Shown here in pieces: positions 51,601 to 59,823 of a stretch of 64,000 nucleotides of DNA; the first letter of the stretch is position 1; each line of letters begins with the position of its first letter. The position numbers and the translations under genes are program-made. Origin of the DNA: an uncultured Lachnospiraceae bacterium (GTDB taxonomy: Bacteria > Bacillota > Clostridia > Lachnospirales > Lachnospiraceae). The stretch spans positions 62,001-126,000 of the forward strand of contig CABSCP010000006.1 in the NCBI GenBank assembly GCA_902476265.1. The letters run 5' to 3'. The notes under the pieces are model-generated. The model made no database searches and was not told the DNA's origin. It saw only the letters and a program-made list of their open reading frames with translations.

Positions 51601-52092
51601 ATGCTGTATTACCGGGTGCACGACCCTGTGATCGAACTGCCGACGGGGGAGGCGTCCACAGAGGAAATCAACCGGCAGATCCTGCGCGCCCTGCGGGCCA
51701 CAGGGGTGGTGAACGAAAGCGAAGCGGTGGTGCAGGGACTGGACGAAAGCCTGACGGACCGTTCCGATGTGGTGCCTGTGGAACGCAAAAAGGACGGCAG
51801 CTTTTCCGCCCGTTCCAGCGTGATGGGAGCGGCGGATTTTAAAGCGGTATCGGCCTTTGTGGATCAGAAAATCCGACAGGCAGGGCGGCAGATCCTGGAT
51901 GGGCGCATCGCGCTGGATCCCTATGTCCAGGGAAATAAGAGCGCCTGTGATTACTGTCCCTATCAAAAAGTCTGCGGCTTTGATAAAAAAATAGAAGGTT
52001 TTACGCTCCGGGAACTGGAGAATTTAAAAGAGGACGAGGCGCTTTTGCGCATCAGGGAGGAAATCAGCAATGGCGATGAAATTCACGCCTGA
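48655..52092 (+). CDS. addB: ATP-dependent helicase/nuclease subunit B (AddB)
   Basis: A 1145-residue subunit of the AddAB helicase-nuclease, which processes double-strand DNA ends for RecA loading at Chi. Walker A GASGAGKS (8-15) at the N-terminus. The C-terminal nuclease has the iron-sulfur cluster cysteines C777 and C1098, C1101, C1107 (CDYCPYQKVC), and VMDYKSGSRDFSLAALYYGLQLQL holds the nuclease catalytic residues near 943. Full length for the family. Overlaps addA by 23 bases. Confidence 0.97.
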   Translation: MPLRFVTGASGAGKSTFVYKEIIERSAKEPDGKFFIIVPDQFTMQTQMDLVLLHEKKGIMNIDVLSFGRLSHRIFEELGGGDIPMLDDTGKSLIIRRVASSLKDQLPVIGGNLSKTGYVHEVKSALSEFMQYGVGLEELDELAQYAQKRGQLYYKLKDLRAVYEGFQNFIEKKFLTIEESMVMLAKLLPSSGLMKDSVVVFDGFTGFTPVQNLVIVQLLGLAKEVIVTVTLDGCETPYEPVSQQELFALSKKTIQSLTKLAKDAQVYVEEAVVLNPPKAPRFLESPALSHLEKHLFRYPAGIFSKKPEEIRILEASGQREEVRQVCIAIRRLTAEKGYYYRDIAVICGDYEAYASCIEQEFSAYDIPVYLDQTRGIVLNPFIEYIKSALQIRVQNYSYEAVFHYLRSGLADFTPEECDLLENYVRALGIRGRKKWETMFVYRTEDMLDPVQELEELNRLRVRLVEQLKPLYGSYQKTSEFALGLYRFIADNQVQQKLKRFEEKMEAKKDVVRAREYAQIYRLVMDLLDQIVSLIGEEPAKPEEFARILEAGFTEIQVGTIPQNVDRVVAGDMERTRLKQVKALFFIGVNDGYIPKNAGKGGIISDMEREFLTGSGKELAPSPRQQMYIQKLYLYLNMTKPSHLLVLSYARMNLEGKGMRPSFLIGQVQRLFPKLLVEQPEKSPMLSRIRSLKDGREYLAGGLRSFADGLLTEEQEKEFFTLFHLYQKEEAYRPFTRKLTDSAFIKYRESSLGHAVAAALYGQTLSGSVSRLEQFAACAYAHFLRYGLKLKEQEDFSFEAVDLGNIFHGVLEIFADKLKEAGRTWFDFTEEEGERLIEEAVDAFAVQYNNTVLYDNARNAYMIRRIKRILKRTVKAMQYQLKKGSFVPEQFEVSFSVLEELDAVNIALTETEKMHLRGRIDRMDVKEDENHVYVKVMDYKSGSRDFSLAALYYGLQLQLVVYLNAAMEIAGKTHPGKEVVPAAMLYYRVHDPVIELPTGEASTEEINRQILRALRATGVVNESEAVVQGLDESLTDRSDVVPVERKKDGSFSARSSVMGAADFKAVSAFVDQKIRQAGRQILDGRIALDPYVQGNKSACDYCPYQKVCGFDKKIEGFTLRELENLKEDEALLRIREEISNGDEIHA

Positions 52093-55000
52093 CCAGCAGA
52101 AGGTCATCGATTTGAGAAACTGCAATATCCTGGTTTCGGCGGCGGCGGGCTCCGGCAAGACCGCGGTGCTGGTAGAGCGGATCGTGGAGCTGGTGAGCGA
52201 TCCGCTGCAGGGCACGGATATCGACCGGCTTTTGATCGTGACTTTCACAAACGCTGCGGCGGCCCAGATGCGGGAACGGATCACCAAAGCCTTAAATGAC
52301 CGGGCGGAGGCGGAACCTGGCAACGATCATTTAAAGAGCCAGCTGACGCTGATCCACAACGCGAAAATTACCACCATAGACAGCTTCTGCCTGTATCTGA
52401 TCCGCAATCACTTCAATGATATCGGCCTGGATCCCGATTTCAGGACCACGGATGAAGCGGAACTGAAGCTTTTGTACCGGGAAATTCTCTCTGCCATTTT
52501 GGAAGAAGAGTTCGAAAAAAAAGAGGAAGCATTTTTAAACTGTGTGGAATTTTTCGCTTTTGACGGCAGGGAAAAGCGGCTGGAGGAATTGATTTTAAAG
52601 CTGTATGATTTTTCCATGAGCTATCCCTGGCCCAGAGACTGGCTGCTTTTGCATCGGGAGGATTATCGGGCTCAGGATTGGGAGAGCCTGGAAAAAAAGG
52701 ATTGGTTCAAAACGCTTCACGACATTGTGAGAGACACGCTTTTGACCTGCCAAAAACAGACCGAAGAAACCATGAGGATTTGCGAGGAGCCGGACGGCCC
52801 TTATATGTATGCTGCCGCCCTGGAAGCGGATCGGGAACAGATCCTCTGCCTGATGCAAACGGCAGAAAGGGCGAAGGAGGAAGGACAGGAGGGGGACACG
52901 AAGCTGTATGAAAAGCTGCAGAACCTTTCCTTTGTCAAACTGGGCGTAAAAAAAGATGCTTCCGTTTCCGACGAATTGCGGGAACTGGCAAAAGAAGGAA
53001 GGGAACGGGTGAAAGGGCTGTTAAAGGGGCTGACGGAAAAGTATTTTTATACCTCTCCAAAAGGCTGGCTTTCCGAAATGGAAAAAACCGCTCCCGCCCT
53101 GGAAAAACTGGTGGATCTGGCGCTGCTATTCATGGAACGTCTGGAAGCCAAAAAGCGGGAAAAGAATCTGCTGGATTTCCATGATATGGAACATATGGCC
53201 CTGCGGATTCTGCTCAATCATGATGAAGAGGGAAACACATATCCTTCCCGCACCGCGCTGGAATACCGGCAGCAGTTCGACGAAATTTTGATTGACGAAT
53301 ATCAGGATTCCAATCTGGTACAGGAATTTTTGCTGCAGAGCATTTCCCGGGAGGACGAGGGACGGTTCAACCGCTTTATGGTAGGGGATGTGAAGCAGAG
53401 CATTTATAAATTCCGTCTGGCCCGGCCGGAGCTTTTCATGGAAAAATTCGACCGCTATCAAAAGGATCCCGGAAACTGTGTGCGGGTGGACCTGAAGCAG
53501 AATTTCCGCAGCCGTCATGAAGTGACGGACTGTGTGAACGATATTTTTTTACGGATCATGCACCGTGGCCTGGGGGGCGTGGAATATGATGACGCTGCGG
53601 CCCTGTACCCGGCGGCGCAGTTTCCGGAGGCGCAGCCTCGGGGAGAAGAAGAGGAGCAATCCGTGTCCCCCTATGAGCCGGAATTTCTGGTGGCCCTGAC
53701 CTGTGGGGACAAGGAGAACGCCAGGGAGCTGGAAGCCCGCATGGTGGCGGACCGCATCAAACAGATTGTGGGAAGACTGCCGGTGCGGGACAAAGAAACC
53801 GGGCAGCTTCGGCCCGCCCGCTATCAGGATATCGTGATTCTGCTGCGGGCAGCTTCCGGCTGGGATGAAGAGTTCCGGAGGGTTCTGGTGGAAAACGGCA
53901 TTCCCGTATTCGTGACCTCCAAAACCGGATATTTCGCGGCCACAGAGGTGCAGAATGTTTTGAATTTCCTGCGGATTTTGAACAATCCGCTGCAGGATAT
54001 TCCCATGTTCGGAGTGCTGCATTCCGTCATAGGAGGCTTTACCGATGCCCAGATCGCCCTGCTGCGGGCGGCGGATGAAACCGGGAAGAAAAAGCTTTAC
54101 CATTGCATCAAAGAATTTGCCCTGTCCGAAGAATTCGGAGAAAAAAATGCTTCTGCGGACTTCATTTCGCAGGAGAAAACGGCGCTGGCCCAAAAGTGCC
54201 GGGAATTTTTGGATCTGCTCAACCGTTTCCGCGACGATGCGGTGTATCTGCCCATTCACAGTCTGATCGAGAATTTTCTGGAAGAGACGGGCTATCTGTA
54301 TACGATAAGCGCGCTGCCCGGTGGTGTCCAGCGGCGGATCAATGTGGAAATGCTGTTGGCCAGGGCGGAAAACTTTGAAAAAACCAGCTATTCCGGGCTG
54401 TTTCATTTTGTGCGCTACATGGAGCAGATGGAAAGATTCAGCATTGACTATGGGGAAAGCGCTTCCGTGGATGAAAACGCGGACATCGTGCGCGTCATGA
54501 GCATCCACAAAAGCAAAGGCCTGGAGTTTCCGGTCTGTTTTGTGTGCGGACTGTCCAAACGGTTCAACCGGATGGATGCAGCCCAGCCCGTCATCCTGGA
54601 CATGGATCTGGGACTGGCGGCGGACTGTGTGGACAGCGCTCAGCGTACCAGAGGCACCACGCTAAAGAAAAACGTGATGGCCCATAAGCTTTTGACAGAC
54701 AGTCTGGGAGAAGAACTGCGGGTGCTCTATGTGGCCATAACAAGGCCGGAAGAAAAACTGATTCTGACCGCTTCCTGTAAAGCGGACAAAGCGCCGGTCG
54801 AAAGAGCGGTAAAAAGAGAGGAAGAGATTCCGTCCGCATTGCTGCAGGAGGCTTCCGGTTTTTATGACATCCTCCTTCCTGCCTGGCAGGCCGCGGGAAG
54901 GCCCATACAGTGTATGGAAGCGGCGGATTTTTTACAGGAGGAACTGACCCAGGCGGCGGAGGAGCGAAATACCCGGCAGCGGCTGGAATTTTCCGATGCC

Positions 55001-55747
55001 AAAGCCTGCCTGAACACCCCCGAAGGGCAGGAACTGGCCGAACGGATTTCTGCACGGTATGCCCATGAAAATCTGGCGGGCCTGTTCGTGAAAACTACGG
55101 TGTCCGAGTTGAAAAAAGCAGGGATGCAGGAGGGGCAGGAAGAAGGAAACCAGCTTTTTGCTCCGGAAGAAGTGATCCCTTATCTGCCCCGTTTTGTAAA
55201 AAGCGAGACAGAAACGGTCACGGGAACGAGCCGGGGCAGCGCCTATCACAGATTGTTGGAATTGTTCCCGTTTGAAAGAAAGGAAAACGCCGGGGACTGG
55301 AACACAGCACAAATCAGAGAGGTGATTTTGGAAAAGAAGGCGTGCAAAGAACTGACGGAAGAGTTTGCGGCCGCCGTCAATCCCAAAAAGATCGAGGCCT
55401 TTTTAAAAACCCCGCTGGCACAGCGTATGAGAAAAGCTCTGGAAACCGGGAAACTTTGCCGGGAGCAGCCCTTTGTACTGGGGATTTCCGCGGACAGCTT
55501 AAATCCTGAGCTGCCCGCCTCCGAAACGGTGCTCATCCAGGGGATTATTGACGTCTTTTGGGAAGAGGAGGACGGGCTTGTGCTGGCGGATTATAAAACC
55601 GACGCGGTGACGGATCCCCGGGAGCTGGTCCGCCGCTACCGGGTGCAGCTGGATTATTATGAACAGGCCCTGGAGCGGCTGGTAGGAAAACCGGTGAAGG
55701 AAAAGATCATTTATTCGTTTGCGCTGGAAAAAGAAATTGTATTGTGA
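52070..55747 (+). CDS. addA: ATP-dependent helicase/nuclease subunit A (AddA)
   Basis: A 1225-residue UvrD-like helicase with C-terminal nuclease. SAAAGSGKTAVLVERIVELV (23-42) is Walker A; VTFTNAAAAQMRERI follows; ILIDEYQDSNLVQEFLLQSI (about 405-424) is Walker B; MSIHKSKGLEFPVCFV (about 815-830) is motif V. The nuclease domain ends LVLADYKTDAVTDP near 1167-1180. Partner of AddB, overlapping its end. Full length. Confidence 0.97.
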   Translation: MAMKFTPDQQKVIDLRNCNILVSAAAGSGKTAVLVERIVELVSDPLQGTDIDRLLIVTFTNAAAAQMRERITKALNDRAEAEPGNDHLKSQLTLIHNAKITTIDSFCLYLIRNHFNDIGLDPDFRTTDEAELKLLYREILSAILEEEFEKKEEAFLNCVEFFAFDGREKRLEELILKLYDFSMSYPWPRDWLLLHREDYRAQDWESLEKKDWFKTLHDIVRDTLLTCQKQTEETMRICEEPDGPYMYAAALEADREQILCLMQTAERAKEEGQEGDTKLYEKLQNLSFVKLGVKKDASVSDELRELAKEGRERVKGLLKGLTEKYFYTSPKGWLSEMEKTAPALEKLVDLALLFMERLEAKKREKNLLDFHDMEHMALRILLNHDEEGNTYPSRTALEYRQQFDEILIDEYQDSNLVQEFLLQSISREDEGRFNRFMVGDVKQSIYKFRLARPELFMEKFDRYQKDPGNCVRVDLKQNFRSRHEVTDCVNDIFLRIMHRGLGGVEYDDAAALYPAAQFPEAQPRGEEEEQSVSPYEPEFLVALTCGDKENARELEARMVADRIKQIVGRLPVRDKETGQLRPARYQDIVILLRAASGWDEEFRRVLVENGIPVFVTSKTGYFAATEVQNVLNFLRILNNPLQDIPMFGVLHSVIGGFTDAQIALLRAADETGKKKLYHCIKEFALSEEFGEKNASADFISQEKTALAQKCREFLDLLNRFRDDAVYLPIHSLIENFLEETGYLYTISALPGGVQRRINVEMLLARAENFEKTSYSGLFHFVRYMEQMERFSIDYGESASVDENADIVRVMSIHKSKGLEFPVCFVCGLSKRFNRMDAAQPVILDMDLGLAADCVDSAQRTRGTTLKKNVMAHKLLTDSLGEELRVLYVAITRPEEKLILTASCKADKAPVERAVKREEEIPSALLQEASGFYDILLPAWQAAGRPIQCMEAADFLQEELTQAAEERNTRQRLEFSDAKACLNTPEGQELAERISARYAHENLAGLFVKTTVSELKKAGMQEGQEEGNQLFAPEEVIPYLPRFVKSETETVTGTSRGSAYHRLLELFPFERKENAGDWNTAQIREVILEKKACKELTEEFAAAVNPKKIEAFLKTPLAQRMRKALETGKLCREQPFVLGISADSLNPELPASETVLIQGIIDVFWEEEDGLVLADYKTDAVTDPRELVRRYRVQLDYYEQALERLVGKPVKEKIIYSFALEKEIVL

Positions 55748-55780
55748 TATCATAAATTTGGAAATACAGGAAAAGATTTT

Positions 55781-55808
55781 TTGAAAAGGTATCTGTACTT
55801 TTTATAGA
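55781..55808 (+). promoter_or_regulatory. Promoter of the DUF262-ATPase-HNH cassette
   Basis: TTGAAA (55781-55786) and TATAGA (55803-55808), 16-base spacer; 23 bases before the start codon, with AGGAGG between. No terminator lies between addA and this promoter. Confidence 0.6.
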
Positions 55809-55831
55809 GTGCTATTTTAGGAGGAAAAGGA

Positions 55832-56953
55832 ATGCAGCAGGACAGGACGGCTCAGTTTTTACAGAAAGCGACAATTCAGCAGTATAAATCTGATGTGGGA
55901 TTTCGTACTTTGGTGGAAAGCGTGAATGAAAACATGTATGTTATTCCGAAATATCAGAGAAAATATCGTTGGAGCAAAGAAAAAGTAATTGGTCTTGTGG
56001 ATTCTTTGCTTCGCGGAATGCCAATTCCTCCTATTTACACATGCAGAAATAAAGAGAATCAGCTTGAAATACTGGATGGACAGCAGAGAGTAATGAGTCT
56101 GTTCTTTTATTATATTGGGTATTTTATGGATCTGAGAGAAAATAGTGCGATTGATTTTTCAGAATTAAATACCGATAATAAAACCTTTAAAGAAGCACTA
56201 CTGGAACAGTTCTCCCTTAAAGAATTACACATAGAATTGGAAGGAAAGGAAAATAACAGTATTTGCGCAGATTATGATTCACTGCCGATTGAGGTAAAAA
56301 GGCGTGTGGATTATACCACCATTACGGTGATTGAGATTAAAATTGATCAGGAGGAACAAAGAGAGGACGTGTTGCGGACAATCTTTGCCAATCTGAATAA
56401 GGGAGGAGCACTTCTTTCGGATCAGGAGCAAAGAAACGGAATTTATAATTGTAAGTTTTATGATATGCTTCGTGATTTTAATAAAAAGAATCTAAAGTGG
56501 AGAAAAGTTTGGGGAAGAGCAAGTGCTAAAGAAAAAGATATGGAATTGCTTTTGCGTTTTTGCACACTGAAAAAATATGCATCTTTGGATGAAAATGGTA
56601 ATTTTACTATCCAGGATTATAATAGTTCCTATGTCAGAATGCTGGATCAGTTTTCAAAAGAATCTATGAAATTTTCGGAAACTGAGATCAAAGCTTATGA
56701 AGATAGCTTGAATCAATTTGTAGACCAGTTTCAGATAGAGAAAACCTTTTCGGGAGAGGTGGCATTGCTGGAAAGTTTCTATGTGGTTTTTGAGAAAAAG
56801 AAGGTGCAGGCTAAAATAACGAAGGAAGTACATGATCAGATTTTGGAAGCCAAGGAGTTTAAAGAAACAAATAGACAGGGAACAATCAAAATGAAAAAGA
56901 TGAATCAAAGGTGGAAAATAGTATATGAAATTTGGTCAAAATTCGATAAATAG
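55832..56953 (+). CDS. DUF262 domain protein (GmrS/ParB-like NTPase), candidate defence component
   Basis: A 373-residue protein. The DUF262 signature occurs: IPKYQRKYRWSKEKVIGLVD (about 38-57), then MPIPPIYT, and the catalytic motif DGQQR at 82-86. In GmrSD and related phage-defence proteins this domain hydrolyses nucleotides and drives or gates a nuclease. Here it lacks the DUF1524 nuclease domain, so it must act with the two genes behind. The late part (about 215-360) is helical. The ATPase gene overlaps by 29 bases. AT content is clearly higher than in addA, suggesting acquisition. Confidence 0.87.
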   Translation: MQQDRTAQFLQKATIQQYKSDVGFRTLVESVNENMYVIPKYQRKYRWSKEKVIGLVDSLLRGMPIPPIYTCRNKENQLEILDGQQRVMSLFFYYIGYFMDLRENSAIDFSELNTDNKTFKEALLEQFSLKELHIELEGKENNSICADYDSLPIEVKRRVDYTTITVIEIKIDQEEQREDVLRTIFANLNKGGALLSDQEQRNGIYNCKFYDMLRDFNKKNLKWRKVWGRASAKEKDMELLLRFCTLKKYASLDENGNFTIQDYNSSYVRMLDQFSKESMKFSETEIKAYEDSLNQFVDQFQIEKTFSGEVALLESFYVVFEKKKVQAKITKEVHDQILEAKEFKETNRQGTIKMKKMNQRWKIVYEIWSKFDK

Positions 56954-57875
56954 CCTCTTGAATAAAATTAAGAATAGGGAACTGGCATACGAAAACAGTA
57001 TCATTATCGGGGATAACGCAAGCGGAAAATCATGTCTGCTGAATTGTCTGATCTCACAGTTTGAGGACAAGAAGGACATCTATTTTATTGATGCAGTCAA
57101 CAGAAGCTTTGACGTATCGAAAGTCATGAGAAGGAAAGAGAAACCTGCTTATAAGAATACCATTTTAGCTACCAGACTTCAGGAAAATAAGTTTAACCTG
57201 GAGGATTCCTTTAACTGTTATGGAACCTCTACGGAACGAATCGAAGAGATTTACAGCGCATTTGAAGTTCAGATACAGAATTTGTTCCAAAGATTGACAG
57301 GTGAGACTTTTGAGATTGTTTATGGAAGTAATATGGGAGAAGTAAGATATGAAGGCGGAGAAGGACTTTTGTCAAGCGGCTATCAGGCAATGGTCCGTTT
57401 GCTTCTTGAATTGGTTTACTTTCAGGAAATGGGGGTACAAAATAACCAATTATCAAAACCAATTGTGATCATTGACGAATTGGATGAATTTCTTTCTCCT
57501 CGATATGCATCAAAAATTTATCCTTTTATAAGAGCTAACTTTCCGAAAATAAAATTTATTGTGACAACACATTCCATAGATCTGGTAGTGGAAGCGAAAG
57601 AAGCCAATTTAATCGTTTTGGATGAAGACGGATTTGAAGTGATGGATGTGAATGATTATAATTCCTATTCAGAGGTGCAAATTATTTTTAACAGATTATT
57701 TGGGAATGAAAGTGTGCCGGGGACAGAAACAGAAAATAAATTAAGGCGACTGTTGAATAACAAAATTAATCATGCATGGACAGAAGATGATGATTATATA
57801 ATGAAATCATTGGAACAAAAAAAACTTACCGCATCACAACAGTTAATTTACAGACAGATAAAGGATTGGGAGTAG
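56925..57875 (+). CDS. ABC-type (AAA_21/PtuA-like) ATPase, candidate defence component
   Basis: A 316-residue soluble ATPase. Walker A GDNASGKS (29-36); a signature-like LSSGYQ (149-154); Walker B VIIDELDE (181-188, D184, E185); H-loop TTHS (H216). No membrane part, so it is of the SMC/OLD/PtuA kind, which sense or hold DNA. It is smaller than the PtuA I recall and carries no visible TOPRIM nuclease. It sits directly before the HNH gene (no gap) and overlaps the DUF262 gene. This tight linkage suggests a protein complex. Confidence 0.88.
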   Translation: MKFGQNSINSLLNKIKNRELAYENSIIIGDNASGKSCLLNCLISQFEDKKDIYFIDAVNRSFDVSKVMRRKEKPAYKNTILATRLQENKFNLEDSFNCYGTSTERIEEIYSAFEVQIQNLFQRLTGETFEIVYGSNMGEVRYEGGEGLLSSGYQAMVRLLLELVYFQEMGVQNNQLSKPIVIIDELDEFLSPRYASKIYPFIRANFPKIKFIVTTHSIDLVVEAKEANLIVLDEDGFEVMDVNDYNSYSEVQIIFNRLFGNESVPGTETENKLRRLLNNKINHAWTEDDDYIMKSLEQKKLTASQQLIYRQIKDWE

Positions 57876-58670
57876 ATGGAGGATTATTTACTTTTGGAAC
57901 TTCCGGATTTTAAGCCGGACTATAAAAAACGGGCAAAATATGGTTATCAAAATTTAAAGGAAAAAGAAAAGCTCCAAAATGTATTGAAGGAATGTAGCCG
58001 TGGATATTGTATGTATTGCTATAGCAGAATCTTTGTGGATGGAAAGATGTATGGACAGCTGGAACATGCTATTGAAAAAAATAATGCACCGGAATTGATA
58101 GAATGTATTCCGAATATCGGGCTGGCCTGTTCAAAATGTAATTCCTCTTTTAAAAGAAAAGGGGAGAATAACCGGAAGATAGAACCATGTATGATTCAAA
58201 AATTCCAAACGCAGGTGAAATGCAGAAACGGTGTAAGGAAGCAGTGCAGGGTTGCCTGTAAATCACTCTTATCTTTACAAAAAACGTATAGCGATCGTAA
58301 AGAAGCAAGGATCATTCTACAGCCAATGGGGATTCACGGTAAAGTAACCGGCGAAAAATTAGAATTGCAATATGATGTATTGAAAGCAGAATTTGAACCT
58401 GCTTTTCAACGTCATACATATGATCAGAAAGAGATAGCGTTTATACAGGAACATATTCTTCGATTTCATTTAAATGATCCGGTATTTAAAACTCATCAGT
58501 TGCAGGATTTTGTAAGGACCGCAATTGATAATGGCGGAAAACTGCCGAAATATGAATATAATAATCTGGTTGTAGAACTTTTTGCCGATAAAATAAAAGA
58601 CAGAACGCAACAGGAAATTTTAAAAATATGTGAAGGCATTTATCTGGCCGGCTTTTTAACATCACAATAA
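57876..58670 (+). CDS. HNH endonuclease (PtuB-like), candidate effector
   Basis: A 264-residue nuclease. Zinc-knuckle HNH: GYCMYC (C45, C48), GQLEHAIEKN (E63, H64), NIGLACSKCNSSFKRKG (N80, C85, C88, N89). This C-x2-C ... EH ... N ... C-x2-C-N pattern matches the HNH of Septu PtuB and of retron-linked HNH effectors. The C-terminal half (about 130-264) is helical and not recognised. Start ATG follows the ATPase stop codon directly. A good candidate for a DNA-cutting or cell-killing effector released by the two partners. Confidence 0.87.
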   Translation: MEDYLLLELPDFKPDYKKRAKYGYQNLKEKEKLQNVLKECSRGYCMYCYSRIFVDGKMYGQLEHAIEKNNAPELIECIPNIGLACSKCNSSFKRKGENNRKIEPCMIQKFQTQVKCRNGVRKQCRVACKSLLSLQKTYSDRKEARIILQPMGIHGKVTGEKLELQYDVLKAEFEPAFQRHTYDQKEIAFIQEHILRFHLNDPVFKTHQLQDFVRTAIDNGGKLPKYEYNNLVVELFADKIKDRTQQEILKICEGIYLAGFLTSQ

Positions 58671-58725
58671 TATCCTAAGTGTACAAAACATGCGTTGCAG
58701 TTTTGGATTATTATGAATAAATAAG

Positions 58726-58761
58726 AGCGTCCTCTCTGTTTGAAAACACGGAGAGGACGCT
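58726..58761. terminator. Hairpin between the HNH gene and hypE
   Basis: AGCGTCCTCTC (58726-58736) and GAGAGGACGCT (58751-58761) are exact inverse repeats; the stem serves the convergent genes. T-run is moderate on the minus strand only. Confidence 0.7.
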
Positions 58762-58771
58762 GATGTATGGT

Positions 58772-59770
58772 TTAGCAGATCCGGGGCAGCTGCATCCCGG
58801 CAAGCTTGGTCAGAAGCCGGGTGCCGCCGATCCGGGTTTTTAATACCACCTGTCCCGGCCGGCTTTTGGTGACGGTGCCGATGCAGGCGGCCTGTTCCCC
58901 GCCGGGAACGGCCCGAAGGGCCTTTAAAACCGCAGCTGCATCTTCCGGGGCGGTGACCGCCAGCATTCTTCCTTCGCAGGCGCAGTAGAGCGGGTCTAAA
59001 CCCAGCAGTTCGCAGGCGGCTTCCACGGGAGGGTCCACCACAATCGCGGATTCCTCCAGTTCGATGCACAGAGAGGTGTTTTCCACAAATTCATTTAATG
59101 TGGTGGCCACTCCGCCCCGGGTGGGATCCCTCAGGATGCGGACGGCCCCGGCGTTTAAAGCCGCTTTGGACAGTTCATGCAGGGGAGCGCAGTCGGAATA
59201 CAGGGGCGAGCCTTTGGCAAGTCCTGCCCGGGCCATCATCACGGCTGCGCCGTGACACCCTGCGCTGCCGGAAAGCAATATTTTATCCCCTTCTGCAAAA
59301 CCGGACTTTCCTGGCAAAACAGCCCGGCAAAAGCCGATTCCGGCGGTGTTGATATAAATGCCGTCCCCTTTTCCGTGTTCCACAACTTTGGTATCCCCGG
59401 TGGCGATGATGACACCGGTTTTTTTTGCTTCCTGTGCGATGGAAGCGATGATTTCTTCCAGCCAGGCGACCAGAAAGCCTTCTTCCAGAATAAAGGACAG
59501 ACTCAGATATTTGGGCAGCCCTCCGGCCATACAGAGGTCGTTTACGGTGCCGCAGACGCTCAGTCTGCCGATGTCTCCGCCGGGAAAACGCCAGGGGGAA
59601 ACCACAAAGCTGTCCGTGGAAAAGACCAGCTTTTCGCTGCCGGAAAGCACCGCGCCGTCCCCCAGGTCATTTAAGGCCGGATTGGAAAAGGCGGGCAGGA
59701 GCAGCCGGTCAATCAGTTCGGCGGTTTTCTGACCGCCGCTTCCGTAATCTAAAGTGATGATTTCTTCCAT
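58772..59770 (-). CDS. hypE: Hydrogenase maturation protein HypE
   Basis: A 332-residue enzyme that dehydrates the thiocarboxamide on its own C-terminal cysteine to thiocyanate, making the cyanide ligand for [NiFe] hydrogenase. The C-terminal PRIC with Cys332 is the catalytic end. DYGSGGQKTAELI at the start, TDSFVVSPWRFPGGDIGRLSVCGTVND and DPTRGGVATTLNE are AIR-synthase/HypE motifs. Last gene of the hyp operon. Confidence 0.96.
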   Translation of the reverse strand: MEEIITLDYGSGGQKTAELIDRLLLPAFSNPALNDLGDGAVLSGSEKLVFSTDSFVVSPWRFPGGDIGRLSVCGTVNDLCMAGGLPKYLSLSFILEEGFLVAWLEEIIASIAQEAKKTGVIIATGDTKVVEHGKGDGIYINTAGIGFCRAVLPGKSGFAEGDKILLSGSAGCHGAAVMMARAGLAKGSPLYSDCAPLHELSKAALNAGAVRILRDPTRGGVATTLNEFVENTSLCIELEESAIVVDPPVEAACELLGLDPLYCACEGRMLAVTAPEDAAAVLKALRAVPGGEQAACIGTVTKSRPGQVVLKTRIGGTRLLTKLAGMQLPRIC

Positions 59771-59823
59771 AATAAAATTCCTTTTTCCTTCTCAATGTAA
59801 AACACGGGCAGCAAAGTTGCTTC

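Noticed and set aside
53549..54508. 319-codon minus-strand frame opposite addA
   Set aside because: Antisense shadow of a clearly conserved helicase.
56925..57875. ATPase gene as an ABC transporter subunit
   Set aside because: No permease gene nearby; the neighbours are DUF262 and HNH genes, and the motif layout is that of AAA_21/PtuA-like proteins.
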